Below are positions 54,371-64,000 of a stretch of DNA of 64,000 nt, in pieces. The stretch comes from Gonapodya prolifera JEL478 (Eukaryota > Monoblepharomycota > Monoblepharidomycetes > Monoblepharidales > Gonapodyaceae). The stretch spans positions 186,001 to 250,000 of the forward strand of contig KQ965769.1 of NCBI GenBank assembly GCA_001574975.1, written 5' to 3'. Each line of letters starts with the position of its first letter. Position 1 is the stretch's first letter. Both the position numbers and the translations under genes were made by a program. The notes under the pieces are model-generated. The model saw nothing but the letters and a program-made list of their open reading frames with translations, was not told the origin of the DNA and did no database searches.

Positions 54371-56927
54371 TCATGTCTGCTCCAGAGTCGTAACGTGGGG
54401 TGCGCTTGACTTGGGTCTATCAGGAAGGAGACGTGCTTGGCATTTTGGGAGCTCTGCCGTCATGTGAATGACCTGTGGATTTGGCAAGTCTGAAGTTGAT
54501 GGCACGTATGGAATGTTGTAGTGGAATGCAACGAGCTTAGTGACATCCTCAAGAGAAGTAGACAATGCTCTAAACTCCTTGGGGGAGTCTGTCACAGCTG
54601 TCGCGGGGTATCGTGGCAACATTGAAAGATGGATAAGATAAACCATAGAATAAAAATTACTCACCAAACCTTGTTGCCGATTTGGAAGTATCTCTGATGG
54701 GCAGCTGTAAGATTGGGCAACACTCGCCTGCACTGAAGAGGAATGCATTGGCGGGAAGCTCATTGTTTCGGGCTGGTCACCAGGTTTGGATCCCGAAGGT
54801 GTCGAAGCATCCGATTTCGTGCCCTTCTGTTTCCTCTCAGTATTGAAGTTGCAGTGAAAATCTAATATGGATGGGTGAAGTGGGCTCAAAAGGTGTTTGA
54901 AGAGTCAAAGCTAAGTTGAGCATACCTTGATTTTCTGGATTTGGCTCTAAAGCGATGCAGTCACGCAATTAATGGCATCAATTACGATTTGGTACATTTC
55001 AAAGGCACCTACCCTGAAACGATCTGCCACAAACTTCAACACCTCTGTTGTGGAGAGGCCCTGGTGGGTTTTTCCCCGATTGAGCCCCACCAAGATTCTG
55101 TATGCTTGGGAAGGTCTTGTTCGGGTAATTTGAGAAAGTCCACGTGCACAGCTGTGGGTGACTGCAGTGGTGTCAGTGAGCCCAATCTTCTTGGGAACGT
55201 GATTTCTGGTAATGCAGCCTGTGTGATCCAAGGATGCTGGAGAGCTTCCTTTGCAGACAGCCGGAGCTCGGGATTTGGTGCAAGTAGCTTCTTGATAAAG
55301 TCAACGGTGAGAGAGTAGCGTGCCCATGGAGTTGAAGGAACTGCGGTAACACGCTCAAAGTGAGACGAGTTAAGCAGAAACCGTAGACTCGAGAGCTCAC
55401 ATTCAAGCTGTCCAGATATTATGTTTCGAGTCGCGGTAGAGGTGTCATTGTCCCAGAATGGATGCTGACCGGAAAGTCTTCATGAAATAAATGGACGGCA
55501 GAGGAAGATGAAGTCAAATCTGAATGCTCTACGACTGAGGACTCACAAAAGGTAGATCATAACGTCGGTACTCCACAAATCGACTTTCGCTGTGTACTGG
55601 TAGCCATGGTAGATATCGGGCGCCTAAGAAGAGGCGACGTCAGAACAAGCATTGAGCAAAGTTAAGCGTCTTATCCCCACTCACCATGAATGCCATTGTC
55701 CCACACTGCGTCATCATTGCTTTCTTCTGCTGCGCGGCCACTTGAGAGAGACCAAAATCGGCGACTCTAATGTTCCGTTGTAGCACGAGGTCAGCTTTCC
55801 GTGTTGTTCTGGATAGAACGTCCAGAATAGTGGATGCGATCACTTGAACAGTATGCTCTTTGAGTGCTCCAAGCCAAAGAACATAGTCTGTGAGCTAGAT
55901 CAACGAGGGACGGTCCCTTAGCCCTCAAGTCTTTCGTTTTGCCGAATGTGCGCAGGTCCTCACCTCCCCCCCAGCACAGCTGATTTCAAGTTGAACGCAG
56001 TGTTCGATCAGAAAACGTCTACCGTATGATGCAAGGTGCTTCATCCACTACTCCATCTGCAGAATGAAATGCGTTTATGTTTCAAACTGCGGAAAGGTGA
56101 TCGGAAGTCAGCAAGTCGTAAAACTATCTCCACTACTCATCAAATGCAGAAGCTTACTCGGTCAATATTGTTCAAAATATTAGGGTGGTGCACGTTCCAT
56201 AGAATCGCGAACTCTGCGCACGAGAAAAGTGAGCCACCACTTCGGTTCAATGAAGACACCGCTTTAGATCTCACCGCGAAGGAGCATTTGAATGTCATCA
56301 AGGTCCTACAGAAAATCAAATATCCATTAAATACTATGTCATGAAACGTTTGATCTCGCAGATCAACAAACCCTGAATCGTGACTTATCCAAGAACTTGA
56401 GCGCAGACGGTTCGTCGGTTTTCTGGACCTTCACCAAGTAAACCTTATGAGTACGGAGATGACAGTCACTTAGAGCATAGTTAGGAGCCTTCCGTGTCAG
56501 GTGCACGGACCTGTCCGAAAGATCCCCTAATACATACAGGAACGACGTCCCAGAGATTAGCAATCGACGTGAATGAGAACGGCCAAAACTCTTTTCAAAC
56601 CCTCCTCAAAACTCACCACCCTAGTAACTTCTTAATCTTGAAAAGCTCTGAAAGATCCACAATATCGCACAGCTCGTCTTCTCTCCCTAGTCGACGCGAA
56701 TGATGTCACCCCCACGTCACAAGTCCCCTGAAGAATAACTGGCGACACTGAACAGCAGGATATTTGAGTCCGGTGACGTCTCGTGACTCGAGGAGGTGGG
56801 CTTTGAATCCTGCAAAGAAGCGGCGGTTTATGAAGATGGAAGCAGTTCAAACCAATTGAACTGGGGTGCGGGCCAGAGGCGTTCAACACTCACCGATCAG
56901 AGGCCGAGACGCTGACGGACTGTACAT
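54371..56927 (-). CDS. Protein kinase domain protein without a visible HRD catalytic loop
   Basis: Kinase pieces in order on the minus strand: the N-lobe KVYLVKVQKTDEPSALKFLD (the A-L-K-F lysine), EFAILWNVHHPNILNNIDR (the helix-C Glu), EISCAGGE, then directly YVLWLGALKEHTVQVIASTI and RTTRKADLVLQRNIRVADFG (DFG). These are followed by MMTQCGTMAFM, APDIYHGYQYTAKVDLWS, HPFWDNDTSTATRNIISGQL, FPSTPWARYSLTVDFIKKLL and LRLSAKEALQHPWI. A Ser/Thr-rich tail with a further intron near 54630 ends at 54371. A likely first exon starts at ATG 56927. The segment with HRDLKPEN, normally between the GGE hinge and DFG, is not present in any exon that I can find. So the product would be a pseudokinase, or the gene is damaged. 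The C-lobe otherwise resembles CAMK-type kinases. Confidence 0.6.
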
Positions 56928-57304
56928 GATCAGTTGCTTTCTGTTGGCTCTTCAAAGTCTGGGTTGATTGCGCCACAGCAAAAGTTTGGTGACGTGAAAA
57001 AGAATGGTGACACAGTATTTTTACTCCCTGATGACCCAACCCTAATTGAGCCTTTCCTTTAGCTTGAAGGGAAAGAGAAACACAAAGACATATGTGGAAA
57101 AAATCGTATTACTCTTTTACAACCCAAAAAGATTATCCAACTTCTCTTCGATCCTCCTACAAATCCAAAAAAACATCTTCAAAGAACCCCACACAAGTAC
57201 CAACAAGCTCTCATCTTTACTACGCAGCGGCTTATTACTCATCCACCTGCACCTGTGGAGGCGGAATTGGGGGTGGATGTGCATGCATGTTGTAATCAAC
57301 AACA
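56928..57304. other. Intergenic, no gene seen
   Basis: This separates the 5' end of the kinase gene from the 3' end of the membrane protein gene. It is AT-rich with A-runs near 57090-57180. No gene or repeat was noticed. Confidence 0.4.
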
Positions 57305-59092
57305 TTACCGTACGGCTGCGGCGGAGGCGGAGGCGGGGCAGGGGACTGGCGGCGTGACGTACACGGTGGTCCCGACTGGAGGTGGAGGCTGGACCCAGAT
57401 GGCTGTTCAATGGTGAGGAAGTGTTTCAGTGGCTTTTTGTCGACCCAGTTGCATTAGACCTATTAAAATACTCACTCCACTTGGGCGGTGCCGGCTGCTT
57501 CTGCGCAGCCTCGTAGTCGCTCGCGTATTGTCTGAGATCTTGCTTCGACGGCGGTCTACGATCAAAAGGGAACCTCCGTGATTCACGCAATTCACAGTGT
57601 TATTCCAACCTGGAAAAAGGACTCACGCAGCCACGGCGACTTTGATGAAGAACGACGCGACTTCGAAGGCGGTCGCGATGCATGCGAGGACAAAGCCGGC
57701 GCGGACGGACCTTTGTATTTCGAGTGAAGAGGCTAGAACGTCACCGTGAGGTAAGGTCTTTTGCCCGAGAGTGAACTCACCAGAAGCTGTGGGGAGCGTA
57801 GTACCGAAACACGAACGCGAAGTAAGACGTCTTCCGGTGCCGGTAGGATGGGCATCACTACGATTCAACAACGTAATGCAGGGGTGCGCACCATGACAAA
57901 AGCAGTAAACCAGAACAACGTCCCCAGCATGCTCAGCACGTATGCGCCGCGGCGCATGCCAAGTCCGATTTCGGAGGGGATTGCGCAGCAGCCTGTGAAA
58001 GCTGGTGCGTCGAGTGGCAGGTGTGGGCGGAGGGGTGAGGGACCGTAAGGAGGGGATAGAGAGAACAAGAGGAGAAAGAAAATGTACCGAGAAGAACAAT
58101 CGCGACGGTGTTGAGTGCGGGAAGGGCTTGGATGAAGGACATGCCGAAGAGGTCTGTTGCAAAGGGGACGTTCCACCTGATGTGCCCCAGGACCCGGGAT
58201 GGGTAGAGATGTCAGGTTGTGTTGTTTGAAATACGGGGTAAGACACTACCACAGCTTACCAGTACTGGCAGAGACCAGTCTTGATCGGGGACCACGTTGA
58301 CATGGAAAGTGGTCAGGCCTCTACGATGACAAGTTCTCGTTCCGAGGAGAGGCAAAAGAACTTACCCAGTAATTCGGCCAGACATACCACCAACCTAATG
58401 CGCATCAAACCATCAACAACCCTTAGCACCTCACAACGCACCCACGGACCTCCCCACTCACCGCCCCACCAGAATCCCGCCGGCCAAGTTGTCCACGCCT
58501 GCCCCAAACATCCGGCCCAGACGCCGACGTTGAGCTCGTTCGGTGAGTTGAGAATGTTGTAGAATGTGATCCAGCCGGCGCCCCAGGAGAATTGGGCGCA
58601 GAAGATGAAGACTAGGAAGGGGGGGGATATGTGGGGTTGAGGAGGAGGGAGAAGGGAAGGAAGAGAGAAGAGAGGACAAGGGGACTCACGTGCGGCGATG
58701 ATGTCAAGCACGACAGCTGGTCAGAGGGGCAAAAGGAGAAAGCTCAAACACCGACGTGACCGTAAAACGAAGCCCTCACGTGCTCACCAAGTTCGAGCAT
58801 TGTCTTTCTCTTCTCGCTGAGTGCCACGGCGACTGGGTGGCACGGGTTCAGAAATGATGACGTGGGTTGGCATAAGAACGACGGGAAAGGGGAGGAGGGA
58901 AACGAACCCCATTTCTTGAGCGCCGAGTCTATGTAGTGTTTAGGAATGGACGAGAGCGGGGGAGTGGGTAAGGGAGGTGTGGTGGGAGTGCGGATTTCGC
59001 GGCGGCGTCGACGCGGTCAGACACTGAACACCAAAGGCGGCAGGAGCCAAAGGGCGACTACCTTGAGCAGCACTTGACTCGTTTCTTGACAT
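57305..59092 (-). CDS. Multi-pass (about four-helix) membrane protein, hypothetical
   Basis: Exons 59062-59092, 58908-58928, 58788-58832, 58690-58716 and 58462-58611 join in phase: MSRNESSAAQDSALKKWVAV, ALSEKRKTMLELAVVLDIIA, LFIFCAQFSWGAGWITFYNI, NELNVGVWAGCLGQAWTTWP. Later exons give WNVPFATDLFGMSFIQALPA, LNTVAIVLLGCCAIPSEIG, MRRGAYVLSMLGTLFWFTAF and GFVLACIATAFEVASFFIKV. A cytoplasmic tail PPSKQDLRQYASDYEAAQKQ then TIWVQPPPPVGTTVYVTPP ends at TAA 57305-57307. There are at least four hydrophobic helices and a Pro-rich tail. The arrangement recalls MARVEL/SUR7-like tetraspan proteins, but no motif confirms it. Joins near 58270-58330 and near 57850 are not fully resolved; one needs a weak GTCTCT donor. 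The 21- and 27-base exons are notably small. Confidence 0.6.
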
Positions 59093-60600
59093 TACGGAAG
59101 CGCGCGGTTGGTGGGTGGTGAAGCGAGTGTGGTTCGAATGTTGTGTCGAAAAGTGGGTGTGTGTGAGAATCATGTCACCAGGGAGGCACCGATGACTCTT
59201 ACACTATGGTCCGGTGACGGAGATGACACTTCGGATCAACTATGTCAATTCTGGGCAGCCAGGTGTTTGCACGCGATTACGCCCAGCATGATTGCAACGA
59301 TCGTTAGGGTAGATGTCTCTACGGGAATATTCAAAGCATATTCACATCTGCCTCCAAAACTATCCAAAAGGTTCAATGTCCGAGTCAGACGCGTGCACTA
59401 ACTTAATTAACATAAACGTAAGCGTGCACCTCGACAGTGCCCGTTGTCTTGCAATAGCCACATGACATAAATCACAGGACACCCACATTCACATTAGTTC
59501 ACCCAGACTGCACTGCCATTTCTCCACCGGAAGGCGGAACTCCCCCTACATTCCAAAAGTCCTCTCGACACACCTGCTTCTGCAACTTCCACCTTCTGGC
59601 ACGCGCGTCACACTACATGGTAAGCTCGCACCGCGCACATGTCTTTCTCGGCGCCAAGTTGGCGCACCCAACTGCCACACAAACAGATTCAGTGTCATTT
59701 TCCTTCACCGCCTTCCAATTAAATGAGCGTATTTCGCAGTTTCCTCCTGTATTCCGTCGACAGAGTGGCCATCAGGATAGTTGGGAAGAGAGAATTCCAA
59801 ATTATACTGATTGCGCGCAACAGCGTCCGCAACATCCTAAACAGCCTTGCCAAACTTTCTGTTGGACTTCACATTGTCGGCGTAGTAGGTAGCTGATTCA
59901 TGGTTAACGTCAGACGAGATGGGCCCAAGACCATGAAAGAATTCGAAAGTTGCTCGTCGGGAGTCGTCGGGAGTCGTTCCAAATTTACGGCCGGAACGAC
60001 CGTCTAGAATATCCTTCAGCATTCCCGCCATAATGCGGTGCCGTCAATGAATCGGGGGAGCAAACCCAGAGCCGGCTCGAGGAGAATTCGGCGCAAGGCC
60101 CGGGACCTTTGAGTGAAATGGCCCACGTACGCGCACCTCGTGTACCAGTCGCCCGGTATTGTGGTGATCGAAAGCGAGTGCTTGACTATATCCCTACCGA
60201 ATGAACTCGCGAAGAGGAGCCTCAAAACCTTGCGCTTGGATGCCCCCCCACGCTGATTGGGATCCCAAGGGACGTGGGACTTAGTGCCCCACAACTTGTG
60301 AGAAAAGCGTCGACGGCAATGTCAACTGCCTCCCCGATTCGGGCAGGGTCGTTTCTGACGGCGTCCGCGGCTCTCCACAACTGACGAAATTCCCCTATGG
60401 TTTTCCGGTATCCGTCCTCCCGGCGCCCCATCAGCGCAAGCAGCTACACTGTTTGTCGTCAACTCCATCCCGGATTGATTCACGCGCGAATGAAACAAAG
60501 GTGACGAGAGCAGAGTGTAAGTGTGGCCCGCAACGCCATCATGCACAACACAGGTCCGCAACTGGATATCATACGCAGTCTCTTTGGTCAGGTGACGGAG
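59093..60600. other. No gene recognised
   Basis: Short coding-like runs occur on the minus strand (FRQLWRAADAVRNDPARIGE near 60330 and LKDILDGRSGRKFGTTPDDS near 60000), but their frames do not join and no domain is known to me. There is no repeat or RNA gene. It could hold a decayed gene. Confidence 0.3.
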
Positions 60601-60609
60601 ATTGAGAAA

Positions 60610-61912
60610 GGTTAACTCATCGGCTTTATAGAAGTCTTGCTCTGACTAGACAGTGCGATATTCGTTTCGATACATTGATTAATACCAGGGTGGAAAAGGT
60701 CGACGACTTGCAGATGTTTGAAAAGGTGCTTGCGAGGTAGGGAAGAGGAAGATGTAGGAAGCTGCATGATGACAGTAGTTATAGCTAATAAAAAGGTGAT
60801 ATTCCGTTCGGATTTCCGGGAGTGATCCGGTTGGTACATGCTACCGAACCCATCGTTTTTCAACGTATGCGATGAATGCCAACGTTCGTATGAAGCCATC
60901 CTGGATACCACACCCGCCAGCGCCAAGAAATCGCCATCGCCGGAACGCCGGAGCCGGAGTCCCTCTCGACATGCTTCGACGAACCATGCTGACGCGGGTC
61001 GATAAGATAGCCGGAGTCGAGAACGACGCGCGCACCGAGCCGGCCAGGGAGTAAAGGCGAAATCAGGCCGTTTGAAAGCTGCTGGGTATGGGTGACCTCG
61101 AAGAGGGCTCCGAAGAAGAACAAGGACGCAGAGTCCCGTGCCGAGTTCGAGGTCTCTGTCTACCTTGAGTGGCAAGTCGATCCCCTCCCCATCCCCGGAA
61201 ACGAATCCGTTGACTTGGTGTAGGAAAGAAAACAGGGCTGCTGAGCGAGTCAAGCTGATAGCTCGGTCGGTTGCTTGAGGGCGCAATTGAAACGGGATTC
61301 CTCCAACGGTTGTGCTCGTCGTCGTCGGACGGACAAACCGTTGGAGAAACCGCTCGAACCAATTGATACAGAAAGCCTTACATGAAATGGACTCGCAGTG
61401 AGCGAAACGTCGTTGGGGCTTGACCTCGATTTGGTATTGGAGGTGCCGGGCTGATGGAGGCCGAGGGGCAGCGAGGTGGACCTTGGTTGGAGTAGATGGT
61501 TGAGCAAAGTCGATCTGCGTAACAAGCTGTGGGCGAAACTTTGAAAGTCGGAGGGAGAGCTGCCGACGTAATCAAAGGATGGCATGCGATGCGTTTCGTT
61601 CAGGACAAGGACGAAGTTGTTACTGTGATCTTCAAGATCCTTAGAGTATCGTAATTGCTGCACTTTCTCATCCCGATTCAAACCGATAGAAAAGGCAGAA
61701 GATGGCCGATGTCGAACGCAAAGAATGTTGACCACGCCAGAACTAGGTACCGCCGGCAGAATAATTACAGAACCCACCACCCAAAACATTCTGCGAAGGT
61801 GGCGCATCCACGACAACAGCGTAGCAAATGGGCATCCTGCGCCACAAACAGCAGACGCGAGCGTATAAGAGGACGGCGACGGATTCCACTCCAGTCCCAC
61901 AGTCAGCGACAT
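60610..61912 (-). other. Overlapping long open frames, no known domain
   Basis: Two minus-strand frames are each open for more than 200 codons and overlap between about 61250 and 61590. One, from an ATG near 61912 to TAG at 61250-61252, is Ser/Arg-rich (MSLTVGLEWNPSPSSYTLAS at the start). The other runs from about 61585 to 60612 without an early ATG (FLHQVNGFVSGDGEGIDLPL; LPRKHLFKHLQVVDLFHPGI). At most one can be a gene. The first would start about 75 bases from the divergent start of the Gln-rich gene at 61987, sharing its upstream region. Confidence 0.35.
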
Positions 61913-61986
61913 CCGCACGACATATACCCAAGCTACAAGCAACCGATACCACACCAGATACTCTTTATACCAACACTTGATTCATC

Positions 61987-64000
61987 ATGGGTCGCAAGCA
62001 GAACAACAACCAGGTGCGTACTCCATCCACTGCCGTCTACCCTTCCCCTTATCGCCTCCGATCCCAACTCCAACCACTCCACTCCCAGGTCTCGTCCGCC
62101 GTCGCCCAGGCCAACCAGCAAATGAATGCCCAGTCGCAGATCAAGGCGCAGGTCCAATCCAACACCCAGCAGGCGCAGATGCAGATGCAGATTAAACAGC
62201 AGCAGCCCGCCCAACAGTCGCAACAGGCCAAGGCTACCACCGCCCCCCCCCAGCAGACGCAGGCCCGCCCGCAATCTGCCCAGCCCCAACAGCAACAGGC
62301 GCAGGCGAAGCCCCAGCAACAACAGGCTCAGGCCCAGAACCAAAGCCAGCAACAGCGCCAGTTCGGCATCCCGCTCGAGTTCTTGCTCGTCTTCGCCAAC
62401 GCTACCGAGATCGCCCAGCCGTCCACGTTTAGGACTGGCGTGAAATGGATGGAGGTACGTCTTCCCCTTCTCTCTTCTCCTCGCACTTCCTCCAAACCCA
62501 TTCCCTAATGTCTTCGTCGTTGTCTTCCGTCTCAAACCATTCACCAATTCCCCACCGCAGTCATCCAAAATGCAATCCACCCGCAAACCCGCCCAAGGCA
62601 TGCTCTTCCGCGCCGACCGTCGCCAACTGGCTCGCAAGCAGAGGTCTCCTCGGAAGCAACAACAGCAACAGCGCCAGCAGAACGGGAAGCAGCAAACCTC
62701 GGTAGCTGGGCCCCAGATCGCACAACCCCAGAACCAGGCCCGCCAGGGGCAACAGCAACAGCAACAAGCTCGTCCACAGACCGCCCAGCCGATGGCCAAG
62801 CCCCAGCAGCAACCTGCTCAACAGGCGAAGCCCCAACAACAACCCGCCCAGCAACAGGCCAAACCTCAACAGGCCCAGCAACCCGCCCAGGCCCGTCCCC
62901 AATCCGCCGGGCAACAGTCGATGATCTCACCCATCCCGGCCGACTTCGCCGCTCTCTTCGCATTCGCGTCCGACATTTCGCAGATGTCGAGCTTTAGGAC
63001 GGGTGTGAAGTTCATGCAGGTGAGATTTCAGTCCTTCTTTTCCCCTATTCCTACATCTTTCGCTCACACGTTCCCTACCCCGGCACTGCAATCTAGAACA
63101 TCGCCCCCCTGCCCTCGCGCAAACCCGACCTCCGCTTCCGCTCCGAGCGGGTGCGCGCGCTGCGTGCTCGTCGGGAGCAGCAACGTCAGCAACGCGGGGG
63201 AGCGTCGAAGCAGCAGCAGCAACAGCAACGTGCCGGAAAGACCGCGAGTGCGCAGCGCCAGCAATCTGACGCGGGTATGCAGAGGAGTCAGCAACAGGCG
63301 CAGGCTCCTAAGCAACAGTTTATGGCGAAGCCCCTGGAGCAACCCGCCCAGCAACAGCAACGCGCCCAATCTGCCCGTCCCGCGACCAACACCGCCAACG
63401 CCAGCAAGATGGACGGGTCCGTGAACGACGGTCTGTGGGGCCTGCAGTTCCTTTTTGGAGAGTCGAATTACCCGGGTGAGGCGCCCGCTCCCATGAGGCA
63501 ACAACAACCCCAGGCGCAGAAGCAACAGGCCCAGCAACAAGCGCAGAGGCCGCAATCGGCGGCGGCGGCTCGTCCTCAACAGCAACAACAACCCGCCGCC
63601 AAGCAGCAATCCCCCGCCCAGCAGCAGGCCCGCCCCCAGTCTGCCCAGCAGCCCCAGCAGCCCCAGCAGGCCCAAAAGCAACAACAACAACAGCCCATGA
63701 TGGCCTCCGATGCCCAAACGCTTTCCCAGCTCCGCAACGACCTCGCCCAGCTCAAGAAAATGATGGACCAGCGCGACGCCAAAGTCGCCGAGTTGATGCG
63801 CGCGGTGACTGCTGAGAGGTGCGTTGGTCTCCCCTCGTTTCTGTTTCGCTTTCCCTCTGTTCCCGCTCACCCACACTAACCCTCGCCCCTCCTGTACTAG
63901 GAACAACTCATCCAAACGCTCCCGCTCCGTCTCGCCCCAACAACGTCAACCCATGCAGCAATCCAACGCGCAGGGTCGCAGGTCCCAGTCGCAGTCGGCC
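61987..64000 (+). CDS. Glutamine-rich low-complexity protein with repeated exon modules, 3' end beyond the window
   Basis: Exons 61987-62013, 62089-62454, 62561-63019, 63097-63818 and 63901 onward join in phase and code at least 557 residues. It opens MGRKQNNNQVSSAVAQANQQ. Over a third of the chain is Gln, with Ala and Pro, in QQQAQAKPQQQQAQ-type runs. Exons 2 and 3 each end in a related folded module: IPLEFLLVFANATEIAQPST, FRTGVKWME against IPADFAALFAFASDISQMSS, FRTGVKFMQ. Exon 4 has a third, shorter hydrophobic island (NDGLWGLQFLFGESNYPG) and a coiled coil (LSQLRNDLAQLKKMMDQRDA). Basic Arg/Ser-rich stretches follow each module. Such prion-like chains often occur in RNA-granule or transcription proteins; nothing here proves a role. 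No known domain is recognised. Confidence 0.8.

Noticed and set aside
61933-62799. Minus-strand Leu/Cys-rich ORFs opposite the Gln-rich gene
   Set aside because: They are shadows of CAG/CAA-rich coding sequence on the plus strand.
1-64000. Retroviruses, LTR elements, Polintons or other capsid-bearing elements
   Set aside because: I looked for reverse transcriptase, integrase, capsid and packaging signatures and for long terminal repeats and recognised none.
1-64000. CRISPR arrays, bacterial operons or riboswitches
   Set aside because: The genes are spliced eukaryotic genes; no regularly spaced short repeats were seen.

Overview
This is a 64 kb piece of a eukaryotic nuclear genome, most likely a zoosporic (flagellated) fungus of the chytrid type. 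Genes are close together. They carry many short GT-AG introns of about 50-90 bases, and I could rebuild exact, phase-consistent exon chains for a dozen of them. The set includes a fungal-style tafazzin, a saccharolysin-type M3 peptidase, a CCT chaperonin subunit and a spliceosomal PHF5A/Rds3. It also includes a TTLL9-type tubulin polyglutamylase, a family tied to cilia and flagella. The lineage is an inference from gene content only.

Layout. 1-5 kb: a Myb/SANT protein, CCT subunit gamma and a mitochondrial TIM44/Mba1-like protein, all on the minus strand. 5.5-8 kb: a damaged TTLL9 copy next to a decayed duplicate of part of the SH3 membrane protein at 16.4-18 kb. 8.4 kb: a perfect 27-bp hairpin. 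9.0-12.2 kb: a PIF/Harbinger DNA transposon with a SANT ORF and a DDE transposase. 13-16 kb: two relatives of a small secreted cysteine-rich protein. 18.4-22.3 kb: a degenerate tandem array in which I see no CG dinucleotide by eye, except in its leftmost copy.

22.5-35.5 kb is the dense conserved block: a mitochondrial hypothetical protein, tafazzin, a trypsin-like protease, a phytanoyl-CoA dioxygenase-like enzyme, an 18-exon M3 oligopeptidase, a glycolipid transfer protein and PHF5A. 35.6-42 kb: a flavin amine oxidase, then a rearranged zone with two related seven-helix membrane genes, an inverted third fragment and an alpha/beta hydrolase lacking its 3' end. 42.3-49.5 kb: a BTG/Tob protein, a pogo-like MITE, a damaged GH5-like glycosidase and an MFSD1-like transporter with a 10-base micro-exon. 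49.9 kb: tRNA-Ser(AGA). 50-54.3 kb: a second CpG-poor zone with tandem and inverted repeats and a GT32 glycosyltransferase relic. 54.4-64 kb: a protein kinase without a visible catalytic loop, a multi-pass membrane protein, a stretch I cannot assign, and a glutamine-rich protein built from repeated exon units.

The gene set shows no operon-like theme. The strongest biological signals are the two CpG-depleted zones, which suggest cytosine methylation acting on duplicated DNA, and the contrast between intact conserved genes and damaged genes beside rearrangements. Ambiguous bases (single n at several sites and a 16-n run near 31.64 kb) show that this is a draft assembly, so some one-base frameshifts may be sequencing error.
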